Shown piece after piece: positions 9,150 through 17,181 of a stretch of 64,000 nucleotides of DNA (the first letter of the stretch is position 1; each line of letters starts with the position of its first letter). Both the position numbers and the translations under genes were made by a program. The notes under the pieces are model-generated. The model saw only the letters and a list, made by a program, of their open reading frames with translations. It searched no databases and was not told the DNA's origin. Source of the stretch: Bacillus sp. RO3 (GTDB lineage: Bacteria > Bacillota > Bacilli > Bacillales > Bacillaceae_B); NCBI RefSeq assembly GCF_012911895.1, contig NZ_JAAXCV010000030.1:310001-374000 (forward strand), given 5' to 3'.

Positions 9150-9746
9150 ATGAAATGGTTTGTTAAATCGTTTATTAACGGTGTACTGACGATCGTGCCA
9201 ATGGGAATCGTCACGTATGTCGTATACAAAATGTTTTTATTTCTAGATGGACTATTAGGTAATCTGTTAAAGCCGTACTTTGACGAAAATTATATTCCGG
9301 GTATTGGAATTATCGCAACCGTAATTCTCTTGACTGTGCTGGGATGGCTGTCGACAAAGTTCTTTACTGGAACGATCATTCGGATTGCAGACGTCATTTT
9401 ACATAGAATCCCTTTTGTCAAAACGATTTATTCGGTCATCAAGGACACCATCCACTCCTTCTTAGGAGAAAAGAAGTCTTTCTCCAAAGTGGCTCTCGTT
9501 AAAATGCCTGGAACCACATTGAAGTGTCTCGGCTTTATTACTACAGATAACCTTTCAGATTTACATCATGACCTGGAAGATCATGTAGCAGTCTATATAC
9601 CTCAAACGTTTCAGGTAGCAGGAGTCACCTTCCTGATCCCTAAAAGGGATATTGAAATCCTGGATATTAAATCCGAAGAAGCGATGAAGTTTATCCTGTC
9701 AGGGGGCATGACTACAAAGGATGAGAATAGTAAGCCTAGAAAGTGA
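9150..9746 (+). CDS. DUF502 family membrane protein
   Basis: 198-residue protein with two N-terminal transmembrane helices (~9-30 and ~50-72) followed by a soluble domain. The pattern GVLTIVPMGIVTYVV, then RIPFVKTIYSVIKD and FPV-like segments, is what I know as DUF502, a widespread bacterial (and plant) membrane protein family without an established biochemical function. The ATG at 9150 (MKWFVKSF) is 8 bases after AGGAG. An in-frame ATG at 9144 is too close to it. It is a single gene, ending before a strong terminator. Confidence 0.85.
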   Translation: MKWFVKSFINGVLTIVPMGIVTYVVYKMFLFLDGLLGNLLKPYFDENYIPGIGIIATVILLTVLGWLSTKFFTGTIIRIADVILHRIPFVKTIYSVIKDTIHSFLGEKKSFSKVALVKMPGTTLKCLGFITTDNLSDLHHDLEDHVAVYIPQTFQVAGVTFLIPKRDIEILDIKSEEAMKFILSGGMTTKDENSKPRK

Positions 9747-9786
9747 ATGAAGGGGGTATTTTTCCAAACGTCCACATATAAATACT

Positions 9787-9818
9787 GAAAGAGACCGGCC
9801 ATAAGGCCGGTCTCTTTC
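9787..9818. terminator. Bidirectional intrinsic terminator
   Basis: Perfect 14-bp stem (GAAAGAGACCGGCC and its complement) with an ATAA loop, between the convergent DUF502 and EIIA genes. Confidence 0.9.
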
Positions 9819-9828
9819 ATACATACTA

Positions 9829-10332
9829 TTATTTATTTGATGAAATTTCTAATACCTCATCCTGTCCTGCAGTAACAGATGATAAATCTTTTTTCACCAA
9901 CTCGGCCATGTCATCTCCGTTGGTCAAGATAATCGGTGTAATAGTACTTTTAGCTTTTTCTTTTACAAGGTCTAAGTCATACGTGATCAACGGGTCACCC
10001 ATATTGACTTTGGTTCCCTCTGAAACATGCGCTTCAAAGCCTTCTCCATTCATTGATACCGTTTCAAGACCGATGTGGATAAGGATCTCTGCACCGTTTT
10101 TCGCCTTGATTCCAACAGCGTGCTTAGTTGGGAACAACTGCATGATTTCTCCATCTACAGGTGAAACGACTTTACCTACAGTAGGTTCGATGGCAATACC
10201 GTCCCCCATCATCTTTTGAGAAAAAACCGGATCAGGCACCTCTTCAAGTGGTTTTAATGTACCAGTCATTGGTGAAACTGCTTTTACTAATTTAGGTGCC
10301 TCTTCTTTTTTGCCAAAAAGCTTTTTTAACAT
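9829..10332 (-). CDS. PTS EIIA component, glucose type (YpqE-like)
   Basis: 167-residue stand-alone EIIA of the glucose/sucrose family. The phosphorylatable histidine is in EILIHIGLETV, and the second active-site histidine is in FPTKHAVGI. The domain start SPMTGTLKPLEEVPDPVFS is typical. It carries a short basic N-terminal tag (MLKKLFGKKEE). The start at 10332 is 8 bases from the GGAAGGT site; the ATG at 10338 is too close. The gene is alone between terminated units, like ypqE of B. subtilis. No EIIB or EIIC is nearby, so it must serve a transporter encoded elsewhere or act as a general EIIA. Confidence 0.93.
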   Translation of the reverse strand: MLKKLFGKKEEAPKLVKAVSPMTGTLKPLEEVPDPVFSQKMMGDGIAIEPTVGKVVSPVDGEIMQLFPTKHAVGIKAKNGAEILIHIGLETVSMNGEGFEAHVSEGTKVNMGDPLITYDLDLVKEKAKSTITPIILTNGDDMAELVKKDLSSVTAGQDEVLEISSNK

Positions 10333-10438
10333 TTTCATTCACCTTCCTATATCTCTTATATACACAGATGCCATTCAATATAAACATGGAAAATTCATTT
10401 TAGCATATATGTGAATATTTTCACAACACTTTGTTATA

Positions 10439-10861
10439 TTAGAATATTTTTTTATATTTTCCGTACCCTTCTTCCTCTAAATTCTCAACAGGGATGAATC
10501 GCAGGGCTGCAGAGTTGATACAGTAACGAAGCTTTGTCGGACCAGGACCATCGTCAAAAACGTGACCGAGGTGGGAGTCTGCTTCCTTGCTTCTTACTTC
10601 TGTCCGCACCATAAAGTGGCTGCGATCTTCTTTTTCTGAAATTTCCTCTTCATGAATCGGCTTTGTAAAACTTGGCCACCCACAGCCGGCGTCATACTTG
10701 TCTTTGGAGCTGAAGAGAGGTTTCCCCGAAATGATATCCACATAGATCCCCTCTTCGAAGGTATTCCAATACTCGTTTCTAAAAGGTGGCTCTGTCCCAT
10801 TTTTTTGGGTGACCTCATATTGTACCGATGTCAGCTTTTTCTTTAAATCTTCTCTGCTCAT
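10439..10861 (-). CDS. msrB: Peptide methionine-R-sulfoxide reductase
   Basis: 140-residue MsrB, which reduces methionine-R-sulfoxide in proteins. The catalytic cysteine is in [11 protein letters not shown], and a second cysteine in AGCGWPSF can resolve it. The paired CxxC motifs of zinc-containing MsrB enzymes are absent, so this is the zinc-free type usual in Bacillus. The ATG at 10861 overlaps the msrA stop (ATGA), showing coupling to msrA. A TTG further upstream was rejected because GGGGGGAG lies immediately before the ATG. Confidence 0.95.
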   Translation of the reverse strand: MSREDLKKKLTSVQYEVTQKNGTEPPFRNEYWNTFEEGIYVDIISGKPLFSSKDKYDAGCGWPSFTKPIHEEEISEKEDRSHFMVRTEVRSKEADSHLGHVFDDGPGPTKLRYCINSAALRFIPVENLEEEGYGKYKKIF

Positions 10862-11400
10862 TTTTTCTCCCCCCAATGATCTTCAATAAACGCTACTCTT
10901 CCCGACCCTCTGCTGTATCGGTTATAATGAGCCGGGTTCTTCTTATAATAATCCTGATGATATTCCTCTGCAGGGTAAAATTCCTTTGCCGGGAGAATCT
11001 CCGTTGCGATGGGCTTTTGAAACTTCCCCGATTGTCCAAGTCTCAGCTTGGATGCTTCGGCCATCCTCTTTTGCTCTTCATTATGGTAGAAAATAACTGT
11101 TTTATACGAGTGTCCCCTGTCAAAGAATTGTCCTCCAGGATCCGTAGGATCGATTTGCTGCCAATAAACCTTTAATAATTCTTCGTAAGGAAATACGGTT
11201 GGATCGTATTCAATTTGAACGGCCTCATAATGACCTGTCGTTTCAGAGCATACTTCCTTATAAGTTGGATTCGCAACGCTTCCACCCGTATACCCTGAAA
11301 TGACACTGCCGATACCTGGCTGTTCATCAAATGGCTTTACCATGCACCAAAAGCACCCTCCGGCAAACGTGGCGATTTCATAATTTAAAGCGTCTGACAT
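10858..11400 (-). CDS. msrA: Peptide methionine-S-sulfoxide reductase
   Basis: 180-residue MsrA. The catalytic motif GGCFWC is at residues ~12-17, and the [11 protein letters not shown] and [12 protein letters not shown] segments are typical. A run of ATG ATG ATC ATG follows the AAAGG site. I take the last ATG (11400, MSDALN), which is 9 bases from it; a much longer frame to 11532 lacks support. The family length is ~177 aa. It forms a two-gene operon with msrB, giving repair of both methionine-sulfoxide diastereomers. Confidence 0.95.
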   Translation of the reverse strand: MSDALNYEIATFAGGCFWCMVKPFDEQPGIGSVISGYTGGSVANPTYKEVCSETTGHYEAVQIEYDPTVFPYEELLKVYWQQIDPTDPGGQFFDRGHSYKTVIFYHNEEQKRMAEASKLRLGQSGKFQKPIATEILPAKEFYPAEEYHQDYYKKNPAHYNRYSRGSGRVAFIEDHWGEKK

Positions 11401-11502
11401 GATCATCATCCTTTCCACTTCACTCTTTTTCACTATTCCCCTTGTAAGAAATTTTAACGCATACAAGTTATAAAGGTAAAACATTAAGCTTCTTTCATTT
11501 AT

Positions 11503-11533
11503 CCAAAAAAAAATTGACCCTGCAAGGGTCAAT
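11503..11533 (-). terminator. Terminator of the rsgA-like gene
   Basis: Nine-bp stem ATTGACCCT/AGGGTCAAT with a 3-base loop, followed on the minus strand by nine Ts, 10 bases after the stop codon. Confidence 0.9.
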
Positions 11534-11543
11534 CTTCGCTCTA

Positions 11544-12569
11544 TTATTTAAATTTCCTTTGTTTGCCGATGTTCTTCCACTTTTTACGTTCTAGAGATTC
11601 CAATCGTTTGTTCCCTCTTCTCTCCATATAGGCGATTTCTCGTTGCAACTTGAGAAAATGCTCGAAACGCTCCTCGGAAAGCTCTTCATGCTTGATGGCT
11701 TCTCTGATTTTACACCCTGGTTCACCCTCGTGGCGGCAGTCAGTGAATCTGCATTGAAACGCCAGGTCCTCGATATCTTGATACTGTGTGGAGAGTCCCT
11801 CTTGACCCTGCCATAACTGAATCTCCCTCATACCTGGTGTATCGATGATGGAAGCACCATTTTCCAATAAAAATAACTCCCTATGGGTCGTTGTATGACG
11901 ACCTTTATCATCCGATTCCCTGATTTGTTTTGTTTTTTGCACAGTGTTTCCTAAGAGCAGGTTAGTCAGGGTGGACTTTCCCACACCAGATGAACCGACA
12001 AAGGCTATCGTATTGCCTTCCTGTAAATATGGCTGTATCTCTTCGATTCCTTCATGACTTACAGCACTGATCGTCAACACTTTGACACCAAAGAGGGCAT
12101 TCTCAACCTGCCTCTTTTTCTCTTCAATCCTGTCGCAAGTGTCTGATTTCGTAAGTACGATGACGGGATTTGCACCACTTTCCCAGCATAGCAGTAAATA
12201 TCTCTCGATCCTTTTAATGTTTAAGTCATCATTTAATGACGAGAGGATAAAGACTGTATCAATATTTGCGGCAATGATCTGCTCCTCAGCTTCATTTCCG
12301 GCTTTTTTTCTCGAGAATTTACTTGTTCTTGGCAGAACTTTTTCGATGACAGCCCCCTCTTCGCTAAGAAGGACCCAATCTCCTACGGCAGGAAGGTCTT
12401 CGCGTTTTAACGTTTGGAATCTCAGCCTCCCTGAAATCTTACTTAAAAGATCGTCTGTTTCGGTCATGACCATAAATGCGCCCTTTTGTTCAGTCACAAC
12501 TCTTCCTAACAGATGTCCATCTTCTTCAAGGTGCTTCATCATTTCAAATACATATTGTCTATTATTCAA
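11544..12569 (-). CDS. rsgA: Circularly permuted GTPase RsgA (ribosome small-subunit biogenesis)
   Basis: 341-residue RsgA-type GTPase. An N-terminal OB-fold is followed by the permuted G motifs: G4 LTKSD, then G1 [10 protein letters not shown]3 DTPGMRE, and a C-terminal zinc-binding [14 protein letters not shown]. The TTG start at 12569 follows GGGAGGA by ~7 bases; the frame extends upstream but through a hairpin. In most Bacillus genomes the main rsgA (yloQ) lies beside prpC-prkC, so this copy in the msr/ypm region may be a second paralogue. That cannot be tested from this window. The leader carries a terminator-like hairpin. Confidence 0.9.
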   Translation of the reverse strand: MNNRQYVFEMMKHLEEDGHLLGRVVTEQKGAFMVMTETDDLLSKISGRLRFQTLKREDLPAVGDWVLLSEEGAVIEKVLPRTSKFSRKKAGNEAEEQIIAANIDTVFILSSLNDDLNIKRIERYLLLCWESGANPVIVLTKSDTCDRIEEKKRQVENALFGVKVLTISAVSHEGIEEIQPYLQEGNTIAFVGSSGVGKSTLTNLLLGNTVQKTKQIRESDDKGRHTTTHRELFLLENGASIIDTPGMREIQLWQGQEGLSTQYQDIEDLAFQCRFTDCRHEGEPGCKIREAIKHEELSEERFEHFLKLQREIAYMERRGNKRLESLERKKWKNIGKQRKFK

Positions 12570-12587
12570 TTTAGTTCCTCCCAAAAT

Positions 12588-12628
12588 AAAAAATCCGTTT
12601 GCGCAGTCCTGCACGCCAACGGATTTTT
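12588..12628 (-). promoter_or_regulatory. Terminator-like hairpin in the rsgA leader
   Basis: An 11-bp stem AAAAATCCGTT/AACGGATTTTT encloses a second GC-rich pairing (GCAG/CTGC). On the minus strand it ends in T6, about 10 bases before the ribosome site of rsgA. No gene lies upstream on this strand for over 1.2 kb, so it looks like an attenuator or leader element for rsgA itself. It could instead terminate an unseen small RNA. Confidence 0.45.
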
Positions 12629-12878
12629 CATGTTTGAAAGAATCAGACGTTCCCGTTAAAAGTGAGTTGACGCACAGAACTGATTTGTAGCCTATTGTGT
12701 TTACTTAGATACCACATAGATAATAAGTTCATATGTCATCACCCACTTTCTCAATTTGTAACTTCATTATCCATTATTTTCATCTAATATGCAAGGGATA
12801 TTTCAGAATTTTATAAAAGGATCTCTTCGTACCCATTGTTGCTATTCTGAAGAAGAAAGTAGAAGTTGCTTTGTGCGG

Positions 12879-12929
12879 GGCTGGTGGTGATCCTCCCGCA
12901 GAGAAAATCAATTCTCTGGTCAACCAGCC
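12879..12929. other. Structured intergenic element
   Basis: In the 522-base gap 12570-13091, GGCTGGT (12879-12885) pairs with ACCAGCC (12923-12929). Inside, CAGAGAA (12899-12905) pairs perfectly with TTCTCTG (12912-12918), leaving an asymmetric internal loop GGTGATCCTCCCG and a 6-base apical loop. A 13-base direct repeat GTTAAAAGTGAGT occurs at 12655-12667 and just after the element at 12940-12952. I do not recognise a known RNA family. It lies 160 bases before the DUF4397 gene. The rest of the gap shows nothing clear. Confidence 0.4.
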
Positions 12930-13091
12930 TCACCCATCAGTTAAAAGTGAGTACATGGAGCATCATTTCAATTACTTCAAACGAAGAAAGAATAGTATAT
13001 TTTATGAAACGTTTTTCAATAATAGGTTCTTTCACCAATTTTATTGCAGCGCATATTCTATTGTGTCAGTAAAGATAAGGGAGAGATACGG

Positions 13092-13832
13092 ATGAGCCAA
13101 CACAAATATTTAAATAAAGCAGCCATGTATGACTTACTATCGGGCTATTATAAGTACTCTGATCCATCCATGCATATTCATTATTATCAAAAACATCTAA
13201 AATACATGAGGATGGCTTTAGAGGCTCAACGGGCTGATATCACTACATCTGCACAGCCCTCTTATGTTCGGATTTTACATGCTGTCCCCGATGCACCCAA
13301 CGTGGATGTCTACGTGAATGGTAATCGCGTGTTAAGGGATGTTGCCTTTAAAGATGTAAGTGACTATTTGACTCTGCCGGCCGGGAAGTATCACATCGAC
13401 ATATATCCAGCTGGTACCAGCGTAACGACAGTCATCAGTAAAAAAGTGAAAATTGATCCAGGTAAAGTTTACACACTGGCAGCAACCGGTACTGTCAAAA
13501 AACTCCAACTGCTGCCATTCATAGATGATCCCACGGTTCCCAGCGGAGAAACAAAGGTGAAATTCATCCATCTTTCTCCAGACGCACCTGCAGTAGATAT
13601 TGCCGTAAAAGGCGGAGATGTCATATTTCCTCGTGTGTCTTTTAAAGAAGCCAGCGACTATTTAGGATTGACTCCTATGACGGTCAATCTTGAAGCAAGG
13701 GTGGCAGGAAGTAAGAATAGTGTTCTGAGTGTGCCTAATGTAAAGTTAAGCCCAAATCAGGCTTATACTATCGTAGCAGTCGGTTTGGCCAACGGCAGTC
13801 CTGAATTAGAAGCGATTCTATTAATGGGGTAA
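13092..13832 (+). CDS. DUF4397 domain protein (two tandem domains)
   Basis: 246 residues with an N-terminal helical segment rich in Tyr/His (1-70), then two repeats of the DUF4397 beta-sandwich. Each begins with the hallmark VRILHAVPDAPNVDVYVNG (~72-90) or VKFIHLSPDAPAVDIAV (~157-173). Proteins of this family are usually secreted or envelope associated, but no signal peptide or anchor is visible here. The ATG at 13092 follows AGGGAGA by 7-8 bases; the frame continues upstream without a ribosome site. It is a single gene ending in a bidirectional terminator. The function is unknown; spore or cell-surface structure is a guess. Confidence 0.85.
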   Translation: MSQHKYLNKAAMYDLLSGYYKYSDPSMHIHYYQKHLKYMRMALEAQRADITTSAQPSYVRILHAVPDAPNVDVYVNGNRVLRDVAFKDVSDYLTLPAGKYHIDIYPAGTSVTTVISKKVKIDPGKVYTLAATGTVKKLQLLPFIDDPTVPSGETKVKFIHLSPDAPAVDIAVKGGDVIFPRVSFKEASDYLGLTPMTVNLEARVAGSKNSVLSVPNVKLSPNQAYTIVAVGLANGSPELEAILLMG

Positions 13833-13873
13833 TCAGGTCTATACACGGTTTTATGATTTGTTCTTCAACATGA

Positions 13874-13903
13874 AAAGAGGTGGCCTAAAGGCCACCTTTC
13901 TTT
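13874..13903. terminator. Bidirectional intrinsic terminator
   Basis: Nine-bp stem AGGTGGCCT/AGGCCACCT with a 2-base loop flanked by A- and T-rich tracts, between the convergent DUF4397 and ypmS genes. It abuts the ypmS stop codon. Confidence 0.85.
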
Positions 13904-14489
13904 ATCGAGCACGGTCCACCGGGACTAATAACCTGAAAGAGATATTATCTTCCTTCAAGTTGAATTCTTTTGCTCTTACTTTAATATCACTCTTTAGTTT
14001 CATATTCTGTAATGAAACATAAATCATTTCATCGTTTGGCTGAATCTTCACCCAATTTGGAAAGTTATAGGAATCTCTCATTACCTTCATTACATATGAA
14101 ACCGGCAGATTCAATTGACCAACCGATATGGATTTCTGTTTGAGGAGAATATCTCCATTCTCAAGTGCTTTGGGTTCAAAATTCAACTTGAAATCCAGAT
14201 TTGATGTAAAGACTGGAACCGATCCCTTCAGTTCAACATCGTCCTTTAACTCTACCGAATAATCTACAGGACCCTTTATTCCTTCTTCCTCAATATAATG
14301 TTCAATAATAAGGTTTAAGTCCCTTTTGTTGGTATCAACATTAAATCCTACCTCTTGATTCGTGTTCTTGCTGTCCTTAGGCAGTGTATCATCTTTAATC
14401 GGCATAAAAATCATTGAAGCAATGATGGCTAATCCTAATAATACCCCACCTAAAAGAACAAAAAAACCGATTTTCCATTTGTTCTTCAT
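13902..14489 (-). CDS. ypmS: YpmS family membrane-anchored protein (DUF2140)
   Basis: 195 residues: a single N-terminal transmembrane segment (~6-29) and an extracytoplasmic domain with the repeated beta-strand pattern of the YpmS family (VELKGSVPVF, YVSLQNMKL, FRLLVPVD). The ATG overlaps the ypmR stop by 4 bases (ATGA), so the two are coupled. YpmS has no established activity. Its constant pairing with the lipase-like lipoprotein YpmR suggests a common envelope function. Confidence 0.88.
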   Translation of the reverse strand: MKNKWKIGFFVLLGGVLLGLAIIASMIFMPIKDDTLPKDSKNTNQEVGFNVDTNKRDLNLIIEHYIEEEGIKGPVDYSVELKDDVELKGSVPVFTSNLDFKLNFEPKALENGDILLKQKSISVGQLNLPVSYVMKVMRDSYNFPNWVKIQPNDEMIYVSLQNMKLKSDIKVRAKEFNLKEDNISFRLLVPVDRAR

Positions 14490-15316
14490 GACGGCTGCTC
14501 CTCTTCCTCGACAGGTATAGATCGATCTGTCAATGTAGCTAATGTTTCCCCATTTGTCAGATTTATAAACATTCGGTCTGCTATCATCTTATACCCTTCA
14601 TCATTTGGATGAAAGTAATCTTCATATAACAATGTATCACCTGCATCGATAAATAAATCCTCAATCATAACGAATAACGTTTTGTCATAGTTTGCAAGAA
14701 TTTCACGACTGGCATCATTCCAATCATGAATCACCTGATTGACTTCTTCAATATCCGAAAACCAGGTATTGAAGGGATTATATAACCCAGTCAGAACAAT
14801 TCCCGCATCAGGGTTATAGCTCCTGATCGTCTCGATGATCTCTTGTAGCCTCAATTGATATAGACGCTTTTCTTCTTGAAACACCTCTAACTTCAAGTGT
14901 GATAAATTTTCCCGGAAAATTTTCATTACATCGTTTCCACCAATCGTGATCATCACTAAATCCGATTGTTCGATCGATGTTTTCACATTTTCCTTTTTCA
15001 ATTTCTTCAATAATTGATCGGTACGATTCCCTCTAACCCCATAGTTATGAAACTCTGCATCTTTTACTCCATCCAATGATTCAAGATGCTTCTCCAGGTA
15101 AGGAACGTATCCTCCCTTTTTGGTACTATCACCCACACCCTGTGTCAGTGAGTCACCAACTGAAACGACTTTTAAATTCTTAGGTATAAAGGATTCGTTC
15201 GGATTATCTTTATCCCACATGGAGACTTCCCTTGTTATATGCTTAGCTGCATCTTCTAACGAACATCCCGACAGAAAAAAAACAAAAGCGAGCATGATAA
15301 TCGTTATTCTTTTCAT
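14486..15316 (-). CDS. ypmR: SGNH/GDSL-type hydrolase lipoprotein YpmR
   Basis: 276-residue lipoprotein. The signal peptide ends in the lipobox LSGC, so the mature protein begins with a lipidated Cys at about residue 18. The SGNH blocks are present: GDSLTQGVGD (catalytic Ser), the Gly in NYGVRGNR, TIGGNDVM (Asn), and DYFHPNDEGY (catalytic Asp-His). It is thus an esterase/lipase acting outside the membrane on an unknown substrate. The ATG at 15316 is 6 bases from GGGGTG. A GTG 9 bases upstream is less likely. It is first gene of the ypmR-ypmS pair. Confidence 0.92.
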   Translation of the reverse strand: MKRITIIMLAFVFFLSGCSLEDAAKHITREVSMWDKDNPNESFIPKNLKVVSVGDSLTQGVGDSTKKGGYVPYLEKHLESLDGVKDAEFHNYGVRGNRTDQLLKKLKKENVKTSIEQSDLVMITIGGNDVMKIFRENLSHLKLEVFQEEKRLYQLRLQEIIETIRSYNPDAGIVLTGLYNPFNTWFSDIEEVNQVIHDWNDASREILANYDKTLFVMIEDLFIDAGDTLLYEDYFHPNDEGYKMIADRMFINLTNGETLATLTDRSIPVEEEEQPS

Positions 15317-15419
15317 TTGTGTCACCCCGCTTGCGATTTAATTTTATTATATCACGCTTGTATAGTCATGAAACCTTTGTAAACAAATCATTATGAACAT
15401 GTAAATGTTTGTGGGACAT

Positions 15420-16397
15420 TTATCGACTTGGACCTGATTTGAAGGTCTGAAATACCTCCTTGATAAATTGTCCATAGTTGAACTGCTTAGCGATTTTATG
15501 GACTGGCCACGGAGCTTTCTCTGTTGACAGTCTGAAATCGCCCATACTTTGACCAAATGTACTTCCTGTATTGACGGCAACCTTGATTGGAATCTCTTCA
15601 AATATCATTTTGTCCTTATTCGCCAGGGCCCATATAGCCAATAAATCATGAAGAGGACTACCCGATATGTCAGGATACGTCTTCTTATAGAAATCATAAT
15701 AATAATCCACAATAGGCTTTATGATCTGACCGACCTGATCATTTGATTTCAGATAAAATTCATGAAGGGCATCAATCATGGCTGGTGTAATAAGTGCATA
15801 CATCGTAACATCTAAAGGGATAAGATGAATTTTTTTTGGTGCCAGTTGAATAAGGATATTAGCTGCATACGGGTCTCCAAAAAAATTGGCTTCCGCTACC
15901 GGCGTCACATTCCCTGGTACATGAAAGGCTCCGCCCATCACATAAAATTCTTTCACCTTTTTCATCGTTTCCGGGTAAAGAACAAAGGCTGTAGCAAGGG
16001 AAGTCAATCTGCCGGCAGAAAAAATATATAATTCACCCTCATACTTGTCGATTATGGCATTGATTTCATAAAAATTCTCGCTTATTTCCGTACTTTCGAT
16101 TTCTAAATGTTCAAGACTTATGGGACCTAATCCATACTCACCATGAATCTCAGGATAAAATTGTGGTGGGATCCCTGTCAGAGAAGAGACCGCGCCGCCT
16201 ATCACCGGAATATCCGTAATTCCAGTGATGCTTTCCAGAAATTTGACGTTTTTCAATGCATTTTCTTTAGAAACATTGCCATAGTCAGAGACAATTCCTA
16301 CAACTTCAACTGTATCACTATAATAAGCGTATAATACTGCGACTATATCATCGATGCCGAAGTCGGAAATCACCAACACTTTTTTCTTATCTGACAA
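15420..16397 (-). CDS. Nucleoside hydrolase-like protein
   Basis: 325 residues of the inosine-uridine nucleoside hydrolase fold. The calcium-binding N-terminal motif normally reads DxDxGxDD. Here it is ISDFGIDD, so the first Asp is replaced by Ile while the other three are kept. The C-terminal PLHDLLAI keeps the active-site His and the calcium-ligand Asp. EANFFGDPYAA and MGGAF elements are present. The TTG start follows AGGAAG. No such gene is at this place in B. subtilis, where ypmQ (Sco1-like) would be expected. Activity on nucleosides is likely but not certain given the altered motif. It is monocistronic. Confidence 0.85.
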   Translation of the reverse strand: MSDKKKVLVISDFGIDDIVAVLYAYYSDTVEVVGIVSDYGNVSKENALKNVKFLESITGITDIPVIGGAVSSLTGIPPQFYPEIHGEYGLGPISLEHLEIESTEISENFYEINAIIDKYEGELYIFSAGRLTSLATAFVLYPETMKKVKEFYVMGGAFHVPGNVTPVAEANFFGDPYAANILIQLAPKKIHLIPLDVTMYALITPAMIDALHEFYLKSNDQVGQIIKPIVDYYYDFYKKTYPDISGSPLHDLLAIWALANKDKMIFEEIPIKVAVNTGSTFGQSMGDFRLSTEKAPWPVHKIAKQFNYGQFIKEVFQTFKSGPSR

Positions 16398-16607
16398 GTC
16401 CGCTCACTTCCTTTTTCTTTAGAAATAAGAAAGGATTTGATTACATGAAAAAAAGCAGAATGAGTCACCTTACCTATTATACTTCTAAGATATGATTCAC
16501 ATGAGTATGAGGGAGCAAAATAATTCATAAAATCATCAACAAATCTCACAAATCTGTTTTGCCAGAATGGTACAATACACATATACATGCATAGGAAAGG
16601 TGAATCT

Positions 16608-17093
16608 ATGAAGAAAAATGTCTTACTGTACTTCACTCTGGTCATAGGAATATTTGGAGCTCTTGCAGGCTGTGCAAGTCATCAGGAGGAAGATGTCCAC
16701 GGGGATCATATAGCTCCAAACGGGGATATCAGGGAGGAAACAGCTTCCGCCGATATACTCCCTTCATTTCTGGACGAAAAAGACGAAACGATGAAACTCA
16801 TTTATTCTTCTGCTGCTCAAAATCCCGAACTGTTACAATATATCCCTTGTTATTGCGGATGCGGTGATTCAGCTGGACATGAGAGCAGCATGAATTGCTT
16901 TGTCCACGAAATAAAAGAGGAAAAAGTCGTTTGGGATGATCACGGAACGAGATGTCAGGTGTGCCTGGAAATTGCCGCAGAGTCGATTGTAAAATACAAG
17001 AATGGTGAATCCATAAATCACATCAGGGAATACATCGACGAGCGATATCAAGAAGGCTACGCCAAACCCACTCCCACCCCGATGCCTTCTTGA
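16608..17093 (+). CDS. PCYCGC-motif lipoprotein
   Basis: 161-residue predicted lipoprotein. The signal peptide ends in LAGC (Cys ~20). The hallmark PCYCGCG lies at about residues 86-92, followed by H-x-S-x-x-N-C-F and CQVC, so the mature protein has five or more closely spaced cysteines. I recognise this as the PCYCGC family of Bacilli, whose role (metal or redox handling outside the membrane) is not established. The ATG at 16608 is 7 bases after AAAGGTG. A Pro-rich tail (PTPTPMPS) ends the protein. It is a single gene with its own terminator. Confidence 0.88.
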   Translation: MKKNVLLYFTLVIGIFGALAGCASHQEEDVHGDHIAPNGDIREETASADILPSFLDEKDETMKLIYSSAAQNPELLQYIPCYCGCGDSAGHESSMNCFVHEIKEEKVVWDDHGTRCQVCLEIAAESIVKYKNGESINHIREYIDERYQEGYAKPTPTPMPS

Positions 17094-17100
17094 ACGATCC

Positions 17101-17131
17101 AAGACAGCTGTATGTTTGCTGTCTTTTTTTT
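17101..17131 (+). terminator. Terminator of the PCYCGC lipoprotein gene
   Basis: AAGACAGC pairs with GCTGTCTT around a 9-base loop and is followed by a run of eight Ts. Confidence 0.85.
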
Positions 17132-17133
17132 GA

Positions 17134-17167
17134 TAAAAAAAGCGACAGGGGGATATCCCCCTGTCGC
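17134..17167 (-). terminator. Terminator of degV
   Basis: Perfect 11-bp GC-rich stem GCGACAGGGGG/CCCCCTGTCGC with an ATAT loop, followed on the minus strand by eight Ts. Confidence 0.92.
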
Positions 17168-17181
17168 CTTCTGGTTAGGAA

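Noticed and set aside
12866-13095. Two overlapping plus-strand frames of 68 and 74 codons before the DUF4397 gene
   Set aside because: No ribosome site, odd composition, and they cross the inverted-repeat element; treated as non-coding.
16549-16576. SigA promoter before the PCYCGC lipoprotein
   Set aside because: TACAAT at 16571 is a good -10, but no acceptable -35 lies 16-18 bases upstream, so it is not listed as a feature.
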